From contig NZ_KE150412.1 of assembly GCF_000411255.1 (NCBI RefSeq), forward strand, positions 1,790,206-1,828,906: a stretch of DNA of 38,701 bases, read 5' to 3'. The DNA comes from Paenibacillus sp. HGH0039. GTDB taxonomy: Bacteria > Bacillota > Bacilli > Paenibacillales > NBRC-103111. The notes beneath the pieces were generated by a model. That model had not been told where the DNA came from and did not search any database. It saw nothing but the letters and a program-made list of their open reading frames with translations. Position numbers and translations under genes: made by a program. Below, piece by piece: positions 31,160 to 38,701 of this stretch; positions within the stretch are counted from its first letter, which is position 1; every line of letters begins with the position of its first letter.

Positions 31160-32359
31160 CTAGAAAAAGTCCGGCAGGTAGCAGGTGCGGCGCGGCAGGA
31201 CCGCCGCAAGCAGCTCTACCGATCGTTCGTCGCCTTGCAGACGACCGATCCGGTGCAGCTCGCCGACGCTCTTGGCGCCGAGCAGCAGGACGGACAGTGT
31301 GCGGATGTCGCACGCTAATCCGTCCGCTGCGGCTCCGCTGCCGCCGAGAGGCTCATCCGCGGTCTTCACAACGACCGCGGAGCCTTCCGGCGCGTTCAGC
31401 CTAAGCTCGAACGTGCCGTGATTCCACGGCGCCTGCCCGTCCGTTACGTGCAGGCGGAGAGACGCCTCCTGCGGCAGCCCCGTATGCCGCAGCTGCAGTT
31501 GGCCCAGGAGTCCCTCCACATCGACAATCCGGGCCGAGAAATACGAAACCAACTCCTGTTTAATCCGCGGGTCATCCATCTCAAAGGCCAAGTCCTCGTC
31601 TGGAGGGGCCTGCATAATGAGCTTGTCGAACATGGAATCGTGATCGCCGACAAACTTCCACAACCCCCGCTTCGCATCCTGATCGAGATAAACCAGCTGA
31701 TGGATCTTGCACTCATGGTTTTCGATCCAATAATGCACATATCCTCTGGGCTCCCCGGCCGCATTCAGATACACCGCCATGTGCCCTTTCTTTTTAAGGA
31801 GACGGGTTTCCCACCATTCCTCGGAACGCGTAATCGGTCCGTTGAATTGGGCCGCGTACACATCATAGATCGGATTAAGCGAGGCTGCACTGGGAGCCGT
31901 CCGTATGATTCGCCCTTCCGCAGCGCCTAGCTTGGGAAGCTGCGCGGTTTGAAGTTCGATTTTTTTGAACGTCATGGCCAGCTCCCAACCGTACTTCCGG
32001 TAAAACGCGAATGAAAACGGATGGAGATACGAAAGGGTCTGCCCGTTCTCTTTCATCACTTCCAGCGCTTTCGACAGCAGCTGTCCCACCATTCCCTGCC
32101 TGCGATTCTCCGGCCAGCTTGCAACGCCGGCGATCCCGCCCATTTTCAGCTTTTTCCCGTTTATCCAGGTTGTAAAATCCAGGAGGGTTAATTTCGAGGC
32201 CAGTTTCCCAACGATAAAATATCCCCAGGTTTCCTCGGGATTCATGGTTGCGAGTCTTTCGACAAGCTCTTCCTCCTGCAGCTCGTATTGAAAAGCATAC
32301 ATCGACAAATCCAAGCTGTCCCGGAGTTCTTCCCGTCGCAGTCTTCTGATTTCACTCAT
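31160..32359 (-). CDS. Eis-like GNAT acetyltransferase with SCP2-type C-terminal domain
   Basis: A 399-residue protein with the three-part Eis architecture. N-terminal GNAT domain (~1-150): IRRLRREELRDSLDLSMYAFQY, MGGIAGVASWPENRRQGMVGQLLSKAL (acetyl-CoA loop RRQGMVG) and LHPFSFAFYRKYGWELA, the typical Eis signature. A second GNAT-like domain (~150-285) follows, then a sterol-carrier-like C-terminal domain (~290-399) ending in aromatic FF, where the Eis C-terminal carboxylate acts in catalysis. Relatives acetylate multiple amines of aminoglycosides or other polyamines; substrate here unknown. The ATG at 32359 has AAGGAGG 7-8 nt upstream. It lies 49 nt after moaA on the same strand, probably in one operon. 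Confidence 0.9.
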   Translation of the reverse strand: MSEIRRLRREELRDSLDLSMYAFQYELQEEELVERLATMNPEETWGYFIVGKLASKLTLLDFTTWINGKKLKMGGIAGVASWPENRRQGMVGQLLSKALEVMKENGQTLSYLHPFSFAFYRKYGWELAMTFKKIELQTAQLPKLGAAEGRIIRTAPSAASLNPIYDVYAAQFNGPITRSEEWWETRLLKKKGHMAVYLNAAGEPRGYVHYWIENHECKIHQLVYLDQDAKRGLWKFVGDHDSMFDKLIMQAPPDEDLAFEMDDPRIKQELVSYFSARIVDVEGLLGQLQLRHTGLPQEASLRLHVTDGQAPWNHGTFELRLNAPEGSAVVVKTADEPLGGSGAAADGLACDIRTLSVLLLGAKSVGELHRIGRLQGDERSVELLAAVLPRRTCYLPDFF

Positions 32360-32408
32360 AGGTTGACCTCCTTCTAAAGCTAAACAATAACGCGGCGCGT
32401 CCCCGGCT

Positions 32409-33419
32409 TTAGCCCCCGATTTGAGACATACGTCTCACGGTTGGCAGATGGGACGGTTCGTCCCCCTGGAGCGCTTTCGCCATTTCATGGCTTTCGGGCT
32501 TTACATCCAATGCTTTATAAAATAACTCCCTGATCGCCCGGTCATCCCCGATCAGCGGCCTCACGTTAAACTCGTGGGACCAGTACAAGCACGGCTTGAT
32601 GTTACCGTCCGCCGTCAGCCGCAGCCGGTTGCAGGAAGCGCAGAAATGGTCGCTCACCGGATGTATGAGGCCGAATGACCCTTTACCTCCCGCGATCCGG
32701 TAATTTTGAGAAGGACCGTTCCCTTTTACGGACTGTATCTCTTCCACTTTCCACCCGCGTTCGGAACACCTGTCCAACACGGACGAAAGAGGAACATACC
32801 GGAGTTTCCAGGTATCATCCTGATGACCTATCGGCATATATTCGATAAAACGCACCTGTATGTCCTTATCGACCGTCATTTGCAGGAAATCGTCGATTTC
32901 GTCGTCGTTCAGTCCCTGCATAAGTACGACATTCAGCTTTACGGGATACAGCCCGACCCGCTGGGCAGCCTCTATTCCCGCCATCACACGGGTAACGTCT
33001 CCGCCCCTTGTAATAAGCTTAAAACGGTCCGGGCGAAGAGAATCGAGACTGATATTAATTCGCGTCAGTCCGGCTTCTCTTAACCGCTCGGCCTGCTGGG
33101 CGAAAAAAACGGCATTCGTCGTCAAAGCGATATCTTCGATACCCGGGACAGCCGCCAACTGCCGGATCAGCACATACAAATCTCTTCGGACAAGCGGCTC
33201 GCCGCCCGTAATCCTCAGTTTGCGCACTCCCATCCCCGCCAATACCCGGACAACTTCCGTAATCTCGTCATAATTCAGCAGACGTTCATCCGGTTCGAAG
33301 GTCATCCCTTCTTCCGGCATGCAGTAGACACAGCGCAAATTGCAGCGGTCGGTAACCGAGATGCGCAAGTAATCATGAATGCGGTTAAATTTATCTTTTA
33401 ATACACCGGAAGATGTCAT
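32409..33419 (-). CDS. moaA: GTP 3',8-cyclase MoaA
   Basis: Radical-SAM enzyme that converts GTP to 3',8-cyclo-GTP, the first step of molybdenum cofactor synthesis, with MoaC. 336 residues. N-terminal SAM cluster CNLRCVYC (C26, C30, C33), [13 protein letters not shown]-binding region, and the C-terminal second cluster CASC...C (in [15 protein letters not shown] and IKPCLY). The chain ends in GG, the conserved C-terminal pair needed for radical transfer. The ATG at 33419 overlaps the stop of the MOSC gene (ATGA), so translation is coupled. No other moa or moe gene is in the window. Confidence 0.97.
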   Translation of the reverse strand: MTSSGVLKDKFNRIHDYLRISVTDRCNLRCVYCMPEEGMTFEPDERLLNYDEITEVVRVLAGMGVRKLRITGGEPLVRRDLYVLIRQLAAVPGIEDIALTTNAVFFAQQAERLREAGLTRINISLDSLRPDRFKLITRGGDVTRVMAGIEAAQRVGLYPVKLNVVLMQGLNDDEIDDFLQMTVDKDIQVRFIEYMPIGHQDDTWKLRYVPLSSVLDRCSERGWKVEEIQSVKGNGPSQNYRIAGGKGSFGLIHPVSDHFCASCNRLRLTADGNIKPCLYWSHEFNVRPLIGDDRAIRELFYKALDVKPESHEMAKALQGDEPSHLPTVRRMSQIGG

Positions 33420-34102
33420 TCCTTCACCCCGCCGCTTTGCGTAGGATCCGCCAAATCGTCCGCTTCAGCAAGCTTTTTCTCAAAAGATCCTCTCCAGCTT
33501 TCCGCGAGCGCTTCGTTCGCCAAAATTATCCGGATATTAGGAATATTGTTCTTATCGTGATATTTGCATGTATTTACAAACTCAACCGTTAAACCCTGAG
33601 CATGTTTCGTCACCAGTCTAAAGACAGGGTTCTCGGGAATAATGCCTTCTTTCAGCACACGGAAGTAAAAGCCGGTATAGCCCGTATCCTGCAGCTTTAC
33701 GGGGAGTTTTACATCCGAATAACGGACACTAAGCTTAAAACAAGGACGTCTCGGCTGCGAAACCTGAACCAAGGCTTCTCCCAGCTCATAAATATCCCCG
33801 ATACATATCTCTTCTTCTTTAAGACCGCTTACCGTGATATTTTCTCCGAATGCTCCGAAAGAAAGAGGTTGCCCCAGTTCCTTTTCCCAGTAATCATAAT
33901 GGTCCGCACTGTAAACGCAAAGCGCTTTGTCGGGGCCTCCATGGACTTTCAGATCCGCTTGGCCGTCTCCCTCAAGCTGTGTTGTCGACAAAAACAAGGG
34001 CTGATGAACCGGCTCTTTGTAAATACCTGTTTCCACTTCTTTTCCCTGATACACGATTTTCTTCGGTTTTCCTACGTTTATGGAAACGATCTGAGGCGCC
34101 AC
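33416..34102 (-). CDS. MOSC-domain protein, YiiM-like
   Basis: A 228-residue MOSC (molybdenum cofactor sulfurase C-terminal) domain protein with the YiiM layout: beta-barrel core with [26 protein letters not shown] (~53-78), [12 protein letters not shown] (~83-94), the conserved Cys in [13 protein letters not shown] (~112-124), and a 3-alpha C-terminal region. Known YiiM/YuaD-type proteins bind molybdenum cofactor and reduce N-hydroxylated bases. The start is GTG 34102 after GAGAGGAG. It is followed by moaA with a 4-nt overlap and by the Eis-like gene, forming a three-gene operon that links cofactor synthesis to a cofactor-binding protein. The last ~20 residues are a variable acidic tail. Confidence 0.9.
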   Translation of the reverse strand: MAPQIVSINVGKPKKIVYQGKEVETGIYKEPVHQPLFLSTTQLEGDGQADLKVHGGPDKALCVYSADHYDYWEKELGQPLSFGAFGENITVSGLKEEEICIGDIYELGEALVQVSQPRRPCFKLSVRYSDVKLPVKLQDTGYTGFYFRVLKEGIIPENPVFRLVTKHAQGLTVEFVNTCKYHDKNNIPNIRIILANEALAESWRGSFEKKLAEADDLADPTQSGGVKE

Positions 34103-34132
34103 GGGACACTCCTCTCCCCTCTTTTTTTATCC

Positions 34133-34138
34133 ACTATA
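34133..34138 (-). promoter_or_regulatory. Candidate -10 of the MOSC-moaA operon
   Basis: The minus strand reads TTGG-TATAGT about 31 nt before the GTG start; the -35 region is poor. Confidence 0.4.
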
Positions 34139-34170
34139 CCAAAAAATGAAGGAGGAAGTCTTCTCGCCAT

Positions 34171-34212
34171 AAAAAAATCTCCTGCAAAACCTCAAAAGGT
34201 TCCGCAAGAGAT
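34171..34212 (-). terminator. Terminator of the 34219 gene
   Basis: On the minus strand an interrupted hairpin (ATCTC/GAGAT, TGC/GCA, AACCT/AGGTT) ends in seven T (34171-34177), directly after the stop codon. Confidence 0.8.
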
Positions 34213-34218
34213 GCTTAT

Positions 34219-34590
34219 TCAACCGCCTAGCTTAATTTTACGGTACGTATCTATAAAGGACAAAACGTCCACTCTTTTTCCTTTTTTCTTGGCTACGCTG
34301 GCCATGGACAGCAGCGTTGTCCAAAACTCATTCAAGACTTGTGCTTCCTCGGTCAACTCTTGCTTGTTTCGGCGTGGAAGTTCTCCGCGTGCTTCGTCAG
34401 AGATCAGCATTTGAACCTGTTTCCGCTTCCACTCGTCTCCCTTTACATACGTGACGCCGATCTCACGCAGCTTCTTCCGTACGGAGGTAACCGGGCGGGC
34501 AAGTTCCTTGGCAATTACCGATGGAGGGCATTCTTTGGAAAGCATACAGAGTCTTTCCATCTCCTGTGTCGACCAAGATTTTTTCGCCAT
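34219..34590 (-). CDS. Small helix-turn-helix (Myb/SANT-like) protein
   Basis: A 123-residue protein, mostly helical. The N-terminal ~45 residues (KKSWSTQEMERLCMLSKE, PPSVIAKELARPVTSVRKKLREIGV) look like a Myb/SANT-like or RsfA-type DNA-binding helix-turn-helix: W at position 5, then a recognition helix in TSVRKKLREIG. The rest is lysine- and glutamate-rich helix with no further motif (ELTEEAQVLNEFWTTLLSM). The start at 34590 (MAKKSWSTQ) is preceded by GGGGAT at 11-12 nt, a modest RBS; the frame reaches an ATG at 34611 with no RBS. Probably a DNA-binding protein of unknown target. Confidence 0.7.
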   Translation of the reverse strand: MAKKSWSTQEMERLCMLSKECPPSVIAKELARPVTSVRKKLREIGVTYVKGDEWKRKQVQMLISDEARGELPRRNKQELTEEAQVLNEFWTTLLSMASVAKKKGKRVDVLSFIDTYRKIKLGG

Positions 34591-34896
34591 ACACACATCA
34601 TCCCCGTTCATTTGTCGTATTCGTTGTGACCAACGTTCCGGTAACTAAAGGATAGCAATAAATTGTTAAAGAAGTTTTAGGAAAATGTAATGCTGCCCCC
34701 TTAAAAGGAAAAAGTCGTCCGAAGGAAGTAAAAATGTGGAAGAAAGCTCTATTATATAAGCTTTTTTTAGTTATAAAAAAAGAAGCTTTTCAAATAAATG
34801 AAAAGCTCCTTTTATAACTTTAAACGATTTGCCAAATTGCACCGTTTAATTTCATTAAATTTTCTTAACAATTTCTCCATCATTAATGACAAGTGT
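34591..34896. other. AT-rich intergenic region
   Basis: No established gene in 306 nt. It contains the terminator of the downstream hydrolase gene (34770-34818), a second hairpin AAAGCT-10-AGCTTT followed by T-rich sequence near 34744-34768, and a 27-codon open frame from ATG 34734 with a good RBS that is treated as doubtful. Confidence 0.55.
34770..34818 (-). terminator. Terminator of the fumarylacetoacetase-family gene
   Basis: On the minus strand AGCTTTTC (34800-34807) pairs with GAAAAGCT (34784-34791), 8-nt loop, followed by TCTTTTTTT; outer GTTATAAAA/TTTTATAAC sequences extend the symmetry. Confidence 0.8.
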
Positions 34897-35847
34897 TTAG
34901 ACACCCAGCGTACGACCCACCGGTTTGCCTTCTTCGACTTTAGCTTCCGCGACTACTTTATTAGACAAAGTGCCGATCTTTTCAATTTCGACACTCAGTT
35001 GATCCCCATCCTTCAGATAGACACGCTTTTCCCGCGGATAGCCTATTGTTACCCCTTCAGGCGTCCCGGTAAGGATGATATCACCAGGCAAAAGCGTCAT
35101 ATGGCGGGAAATGTAACTGACCAGTTCCTCCACCTTGAAAATCATATCCGCTGTCGTCGAGCTTTGACGCTGCTCTCCATTGACGAGAGAGCGGATCTTC
35201 AGCTCGTTCGGGTTCCCGATCTCATCTCCTGTGACGATGTACGGGCCTAACGGAAGAAAGCCATCGCAAGATTTACCCAGCAGCCACTGGTTGGTCCTTC
35301 TCTGTAAATCTCGCGCAGACAAGTCGTTTCCGCAGGTGTAGCCGAAGATATATTGCGCTGCCTCTTCCTTCGACACATCTTTCGCTTTTTGACCGATGAC
35401 GATCACCAGCTCAGCTTCGTAATCCAACTCGGAAGTTACATTAGGTAGGGAAACATCGCATTTATGCCCGGTCAGAGCATTATTGAATTTATTAAACAAC
35501 ACGGGGTGCTCCGGGATCGGAGATTTTGTCTCTTCCGCATGCTTCTGATAATTCAAACCGACACAAATGATTTTACCAGGCTCCGTTACGCAGGGCGCGA
35601 ACACTAAGGGAGACTCTTCTAACAAATAAGGCTCATTTTCGGAAGTGCCCGGAAGATCATCGATAAGTTTTTGCAGAGACTGAATCGCCTCCGGCCCCCC
35701 CTTGATAACTTGATCCATATGGGTAGGCACACTGCCTTCCTCGTAACCCTTCATATTTTTTAATGCTTCGGCCACGTCCAGAACACCTTGTTCCAGCCTG
35801 ATGCCTAGCCTCGGTCCATGTTCACCTAGAAAAGTAAGCAGTTTCAT
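34897..35847 (-). CDS. Fumarylacetoacetate hydrolase-family protein
   Basis: A 316-residue cytosolic enzyme of the FAH superfamily (isomerases, hydrolases or decarboxylases of acylpyruvates and related keto acids). The N-terminal ~75 residues form the small domain (MKLLTFLGEHGPRLGIRLE). The catalytic domain has ICVGLNYQKHAEE (H103), DYEAELVIVIG with the metal-binding E144-x-E146, GNDLSARDLQRR (D175), WLLGKSCDGFLPLGPYIV and LLPGDIILTGTPEGVTIG. The divalent-metal site is complete. The exact reaction is undetermined; fumarylpyruvate hydrolase or acylpyruvase is plausible. The start at 35847 follows GGAGGAGG. It stands alone with no aromatic-degradation neighbours. Confidence 0.92.
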   Translation of the reverse strand: MKLLTFLGEHGPRLGIRLEQGVLDVAEALKNMKGYEEGSVPTHMDQVIKGGPEAIQSLQKLIDDLPGTSENEPYLLEESPLVFAPCVTEPGKIICVGLNYQKHAEETKSPIPEHPVLFNKFNNALTGHKCDVSLPNVTSELDYEAELVIVIGQKAKDVSKEEAAQYIFGYTCGNDLSARDLQRRTNQWLLGKSCDGFLPLGPYIVTGDEIGNPNELKIRSLVNGEQRQSSTTADMIFKVEELVSYISRHMTLLPGDIILTGTPEGVTIGYPREKRVYLKDGDQLSVEIEKIGTLSNKVVAEAKVEEGKPVGRTLGV

Positions 35848-36365
35848 GGATAATCCTCCTCCTATAAGCACACTTGTTTATTATCGAATCTGTCTTAAAC
35901 ATTATTCGCTATCCTCTTTATTACCCCTCCCCAAATTTCCACAAACATTGCCGAAGCCTATAAGCAAGTCGGAACAAGTCGTATACATGGCTTGTTATCC
36001 TTATTCCAGCCGTCATCACTGGCCCACAACCGCTCTTGCTTTAATGGTGCATAAGGTGTTATCTCTCTTACCAAGTCTTTTCTATTACCTATACGTGTGC
36101 TCTTCCTGGCTAAAAAACAATGAAGAAAATTTATTTTAAACTATCTTGTCGAGGAGTTTCATTCAATCGTTAAACGGGTAATGTTTTAGATGGGTGTTTT
36201 TGCATGATTCGCGTGATTTTCTTAAATTACTCGGTATTATGTCAAAAATTTCCGGGGAAATAATTTAGGGATATGACAAAGTCAGTTAGGGGGAGATCCC
36301 TTTTAGCTCTCCTGCCTTCCATACTAAGCTGGACGATGAGAATAATATATAACCTTTCCGATTAT

Positions 36366-36388
36366 AAGACTCTTCAGAGTCTTTTTTT
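36366..36388 (+). terminator. Orphan intrinsic terminator
   Basis: AAGACTCT (36366-36373), 2-nt centre, AGAGTCTT (36376-36383), then a T-run to 36388. It would form a 7-bp stem with a 4-nt loop. No plus-strand gene lies upstream within 500 nt. Confidence 0.8.
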
Positions 36389-36813
36389 AAAACACTAAAA
36401 CTGAACCATTTTTTCTCTTTGGTATGATTACTTCGCCGGAAGACATTCCATGCACTAGAAATTTCGAGACATTCCGAGGCTCTCTGCGGCTTAAAATTTA
36501 GCTGCTAAATCTTCTAAGCATTTGTCGTTATCCTCAAGGGTGACTAAAGAGGAAATTAAAGAGCAAGATAGTAATAAGACATTTCCTTACCTTAGGGATC
36601 ACTTATCCGACAAGAAACCCAAGACGCCTGTCATACAAACAACTGCTCATTCCTTGCAATTAGGCCTCAACTTTTGTCAGGAAGCTGTTTGCATGTGCTG
36701 GCCATTCTGAAGTCAAGTCCGTACCACCTGCTGAATGATGTGCCTTGTTTAAAACAAACTTTTTTGTATTTAAGGAGTATCAATACTTAGAACAGCTGCT
36801 TAACACTTCCAAC

Positions 36814-36843
36814 TTGCGTGCATCAGCATTTTTTTCATACATA
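36814..36843 (+). promoter_or_regulatory. Candidate promoter of the alpha/beta hydrolase gene
   Basis: TTGCGT (36814-36819), 18-nt spacer, TACATA (36838-36843), about 33 nt before the start codon. Both hexamers are imperfect. Confidence 0.35.
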
Positions 36844-36876
36844 TAAAGAATTCTACTAATTAAGGAGAGATGCGTT

Positions 36877-37662
36877 ATGTTTACAACTATCCATGGCTTG
36901 AAAACTTTTTACGAAGAACGGGGAAGCGGTCCGGCCGTCCTACTTCTTCATGGCTTCCCTCTGGACCACCGGATGTGGCAGGAACAGATTGCGGCGTTAG
37001 AATCGAACTACAGGGTCATTGCTCCCGACCTTAGAGGATTTGGCCAATCAGAGCCTCACAAGGACCTGATTACGCTGGATCATATGGCAGATGAACTTCT
37101 GCTGCTTTTGGATCAACTTCAAGTGGAAAAAGCGGTTCTTGCCGGTTTCTCCATGGGCGGGTATGTAGCGTTTAATCTCCTTCGAAAAGCACCGGATCGG
37201 TTCAATGGACTTATACTGGCGAATACACGCCCGGATGCCGACCCTCTGGAAGGACAAATCAACCGGATGAAAATGGCGGCTTCCCTTCTTGAACAGGGTC
37301 CCCAAGCAGCATCAAAAGCCATGATCCCTAAACTTCTATCCGAAGTAGAAGGCTCCGGACTAGCCGGCGAATTACAAGATCAGATTGACGGAATGAATCC
37401 ATTGGGACTTGTCCACGCATCTCTAGCTATGGCTTTCAGGAAAGATTCTACGGAGCTTTTGCCTACCATACAAGCCCCTACTCTTGTCATCGGTGGTGAA
37501 AAGGATGCAATCACACCCCCGGCGATCATGAAAAAAATGGCCGATTCCATTCCGAATGCAACCTATACCGAAATTAAAAATTCCGCTCATCTTACCGTTC
37601 GGGAACATCCGGATCAAGTAAACAAAGCGATTACAGATTACTTAAGCCATCTTCATTCTTAA
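36877..37662 (+). CDS. Alpha/beta-fold hydrolase
   Basis: A 261-residue cytosolic hydrolase. The oxyanion motif HGFPLD (25-30), nucleophile elbow GFSMGG with S92, acid D210 (GGEKDAITPP) and H238 (NSAHLT) complete the catalytic triad; a helical cap lies at ~120-185 (LEGQINRMKMAASLLEQG). It belongs to the general class that includes 3-oxoadipate enol-lactonases, esterases and haloperoxidase-like enzymes; 3-oxoadipate enol-lactonase-like is the nearest resemblance but is unproven. The ATG at 36877 follows AAGGAGAG. It is monocistronic, with a terminator immediately after the stop, between a gene-poor stretch and the tRNA array. Confidence 0.9.
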   Translation: MFTTIHGLKTFYEERGSGPAVLLLHGFPLDHRMWQEQIAALESNYRVIAPDLRGFGQSEPHKDLITLDHMADELLLLLDQLQVEKAVLAGFSMGGYVAFNLLRKAPDRFNGLILANTRPDADPLEGQINRMKMAASLLEQGPQAASKAMIPKLLSEVEGSGLAGELQDQIDGMNPLGLVHASLAMAFRKDSTELLPTIQAPTLVIGGEKDAITPPAIMKKMADSIPNATYTEIKNSAHLTVREHPDQVNKAITDYLSHLHS

Positions 37663-37670
37663 CAACAAAG

Positions 37671-37725
37671 AAAGACAGGGAGCCTACTGTACATGACTGT
37701 ACAAAAGCCCTCTGTCTTTTCTTTC
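37671..37725 (+). terminator. Terminator of the alpha/beta hydrolase gene
   Basis: AAAGACAG (37671-37678) pairs with CTGTCTTT (37712-37719) across a loop that contains a further GTAC...GTAC pairing; TTTCTTT follows. Confidence 0.75.
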
Positions 37726-37763
37726 TGTATTTAACACTTTACATAAATTCTATATATGAAAGG

Positions 37764-37801
37764 AAAAAGCCCGACTCCAGTAAAACTGGAACCAGGCTTT
37801 T
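37764..37801 (-). terminator. Terminator of the tRNA array
   Basis: On the minus strand AAAAGCC (37795-37801) pairs with GGCTTTT (37765-37771), with an inner TCCAG/CTGGA helix, then a T-run. It lies directly after the last tRNA (Leu-CAA). Confidence 0.85.
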
Positions 37802-37805
37802 AGGA

Positions 37806-37888
<83 letters not shown>

Positions 37889-37893
37889 TTGTA

Positions 37894-37970
37894 TGGCGTG
37901 CCCTAAGAGATTCGAACTCCTGACCTTTTGATTCGTAGTCAAACGCTCTATCCAGCTGAGCTAAGGGCAC
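37894..37970 (-). tRNA. tRNA-Arg (ACG)
   Basis: Acceptor GTGCCCT/AGGGCAC, anticodon loop CTACGAA, T-arm GAGTTCGAATCTC; 3' CCA encoded. The A34 of ACG is normally converted to inosine by TadA. Confidence 0.95.
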
Positions 37971-37988
37971 AAATTTATTTAGCACTTT

Positions 37989-38077
37989 TGGTGCCGAAGA
38001 CCAGACTTGAACTGGTACGGTAGTCACCTACCGCAGGATTTTAAGTCCTGTGCGTCTGCCGATTCCGCCACTCCGGC
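37989..38077 (-). tRNA. tRNA-Leu (TAA)
   Basis: Acceptor GCCGGAG/CTTCGGC with one G-T pair, anticodon loop CTTAAAA, long variable arm; 3' CCA encoded. Confidence 0.95.
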
Positions 38078-38086
38078 AAAGAATGG

Positions 38087-38160
38087 TGGAGGCGCCACCC
38101 AGACTCGAACTGGGGGTAAAGCTTTTGCAGAGCTCTGCCTTACCACTTGGCTATGGCGCC
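38087..38160 (-). tRNA. tRNA-Cys (GCA)
   Basis: Acceptor GGCGCCA/TGGCGCC, anticodon loop CTGCAAA, discriminator T (U73, typical for Cys); 3' CCA encoded. Confidence 0.95.
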
Positions 38161-38169
38161 TTATTATTA

Positions 38170-38244
38170 TGGAGCGGAAGACGGGAATCGAACCCGCGAC
38201 CCTCGCCTTGGCAAGGCGATGCTCTACCGCTGAGCCACTTCCGC
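38170..38244 (-). tRNA. tRNA-Gly (GCC)
   Basis: Acceptor GCGGAAG/CTTCCGC, anticodon loop TTGCCAA, T-arm GGGTTCGATTCCC; 3' CCA encoded. Confidence 0.95.
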
Positions 38245-38252
38245 ATATCATA

Positions 38253-38324
38253 CTGGGGGTATAGGATTTGAACCTATGCATGACGGAGTCAAAGTCCGTT
38301 GCCTTACCGCTTGGCTAACCCCCA
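38253..38324 (-). tRNA. tRNA-Gln (TTG)
   Basis: Acceptor TGGGGGT/ACCCCCA, anticodon loop CTTTGAC, discriminator G. The 3' CCA is not encoded (TAT follows). Confidence 0.94.
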
Positions 38325-38353
38325 ACATCTTGCAATTGTCAGTGAGTATTAAG

Positions 38354-38430
38354 TGGGGCGGACGAGGGGAATTGAACCCCCGAATGTCGGATCCACAAAC
38401 CGATGCGTTAACCACTTCGCCACGACCGCC
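38354..38430 (-). tRNA. tRNA-His (GTG)
   Basis: Anticodon loop TTGTGGA, with the extra 5' G-1 opposite C73 that is the histidine identity element; 3' CCA encoded. One T-T mismatch is visible in the acceptor stem. Confidence 0.95.
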
Positions 38431-38451
38431 ATATAAGGTTTTAAAGCTAAT

Positions 38452-38525
38452 TGGCAGGGGCAGCAGGAATTGAACCCACACTAACGGTTTTGGAGACCGC
38501 TGTTCTACCTTTAAACTATGCCCCT
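38452..38525 (-). tRNA. tRNA-Trp (CCA)
   Basis: Acceptor AGGGGCA/TGCCCCT, anticodon loop CTCCAAA, discriminator G; 3' CCA encoded. Confidence 0.95.
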
Positions 38526-38530
38526 AAAAC

Positions 38531-38616
38531 TGGTGGAGGCTGATGGATTCGAACCACCGAACTCGTAAGAGAACAGATTTACAGTCTGCTGCGTTTGGCC
38601 ACTTCGCTAAGCCTCC
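38531..38616 (-). tRNA. tRNA-Tyr (GTA)
   Basis: Type-II tRNA with long variable arm, acceptor GGAGGCT/AGCCTCC, anticodon loop CTGTAAA; 3' CCA encoded. Confidence 0.95.
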
Positions 38617-38621
38617 AGGAA

Positions 38622-38697
<76 letters not shown>

Positions 38698-38701
38698 ATA
38701 T

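Larger units (their letters stand above)
35848..36876. other. About 1 kb without a recognisable gene
   Basis: AT-richer than the rest of the window. All open frames here are short, lack an RBS and show no family features. Two things stand out: a strong intrinsic terminator at 36366-36388 on the plus strand with no gene upstream, preceded by several short inverted repeats at 36240-36330; and a perfect 15-bp inverted repeat, ATTTAGC-t-GCTAAAT, at 36496-36510. It could be a non-coding RNA locus or decayed former coding sequence. Confidence 0.6.

Noticed and set aside
35872-36876. Remnant transposase or decayed gene in the gene-poor stretch
   Set aside because: Short frames on both strands were read, but none shows a DDE motif, terminal repeats or similarity I recognise.

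Overview
The window looks like chromosome of an endospore-forming Firmicute of the Paenibacillaceae type. The evidence is the moderately GC-rich coding sequence with strong AAGGAGG-type ribosome binding sites and several GTG/TTG starts, spore genes (sspI, yunB, a YheC/YheD protein, a LytH-like peptidase), LiaFSR and BceRSAB-type systems, and a tRNA array whose order resembles the end of the Bacillus subtilis trnD array. Genus-level placement is inference; no rRNA or marker search could be run.

Layout. (1) 1-4.0 kb: yutD (cut by the left edge) and lipA on the minus strand, a divergent LytH-like M23 peptidase, then yunB; this is recognisably the yut/yun neighbourhood of Bacillus. (2) 4.1-8.6 kb: a small hypothetical, a TrmH-family RNA methyltransferase coupled to a Ktr-type RCK protein, sspI, an MtnX-like HAD phosphatase and a LacI-family regulator. 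(3) 9.0-17.5 kb: an OmpR-type two-component system, a YheC/YheD ATP-grasp protein, a membrane-anchored hypothetical, prfC, a Tat-exported metallophosphoesterase and a six-TM chemoreceptor. (4) 17.5-25.6 kb: a GNAT/autoinducer-synthase-like acyltransferase, a BceRSAB-like peptide-sensing and ABC transporter operon, zwf, a small Sm-fold-like protein and a GNAT enzyme. (5) 25.6-31 kb: a 29-residue membrane protein with its own promoter, a hypothetical, liaFSR, a secreted hypothetical and a coiled-coil protein whose 3' end is duplicated downstream. (6) 31.1-35.8 kb: MOSC protein, moaA and an Eis-like acetyltransferase in one operon, a small HTH protein and a fumarylacetoacetase-family hydrolase. 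(7) 35.85-36.88 kb: about 1 kb of AT-richer sequence without a credible gene but with a good orphan terminator. (8) 36.9-38.7 kb: an alpha/beta hydrolase, then ten tRNA genes on the minus strand running off the right edge.

Working together: the Bce-like module and LiaFSR are both cell-envelope stress systems and lie about 4 kb apart. KtrA/C and the methyltransferase are translationally coupled, and so are MOSC and moaA. Most genes are ordinary chromosomal housekeeping, sporulation and signalling genes. I found no CRISPR array, phage, complete insertion sequence or defence island, and nothing I would call a clearly new multi-gene system. The best leads are the Sm-like small protein, the 29-residue membrane protein, the orphan-terminator region near 36.3 kb, the LuxI-like acyltransferase and overlapping sigma-G/sigma-A divergent promoters at sspI.
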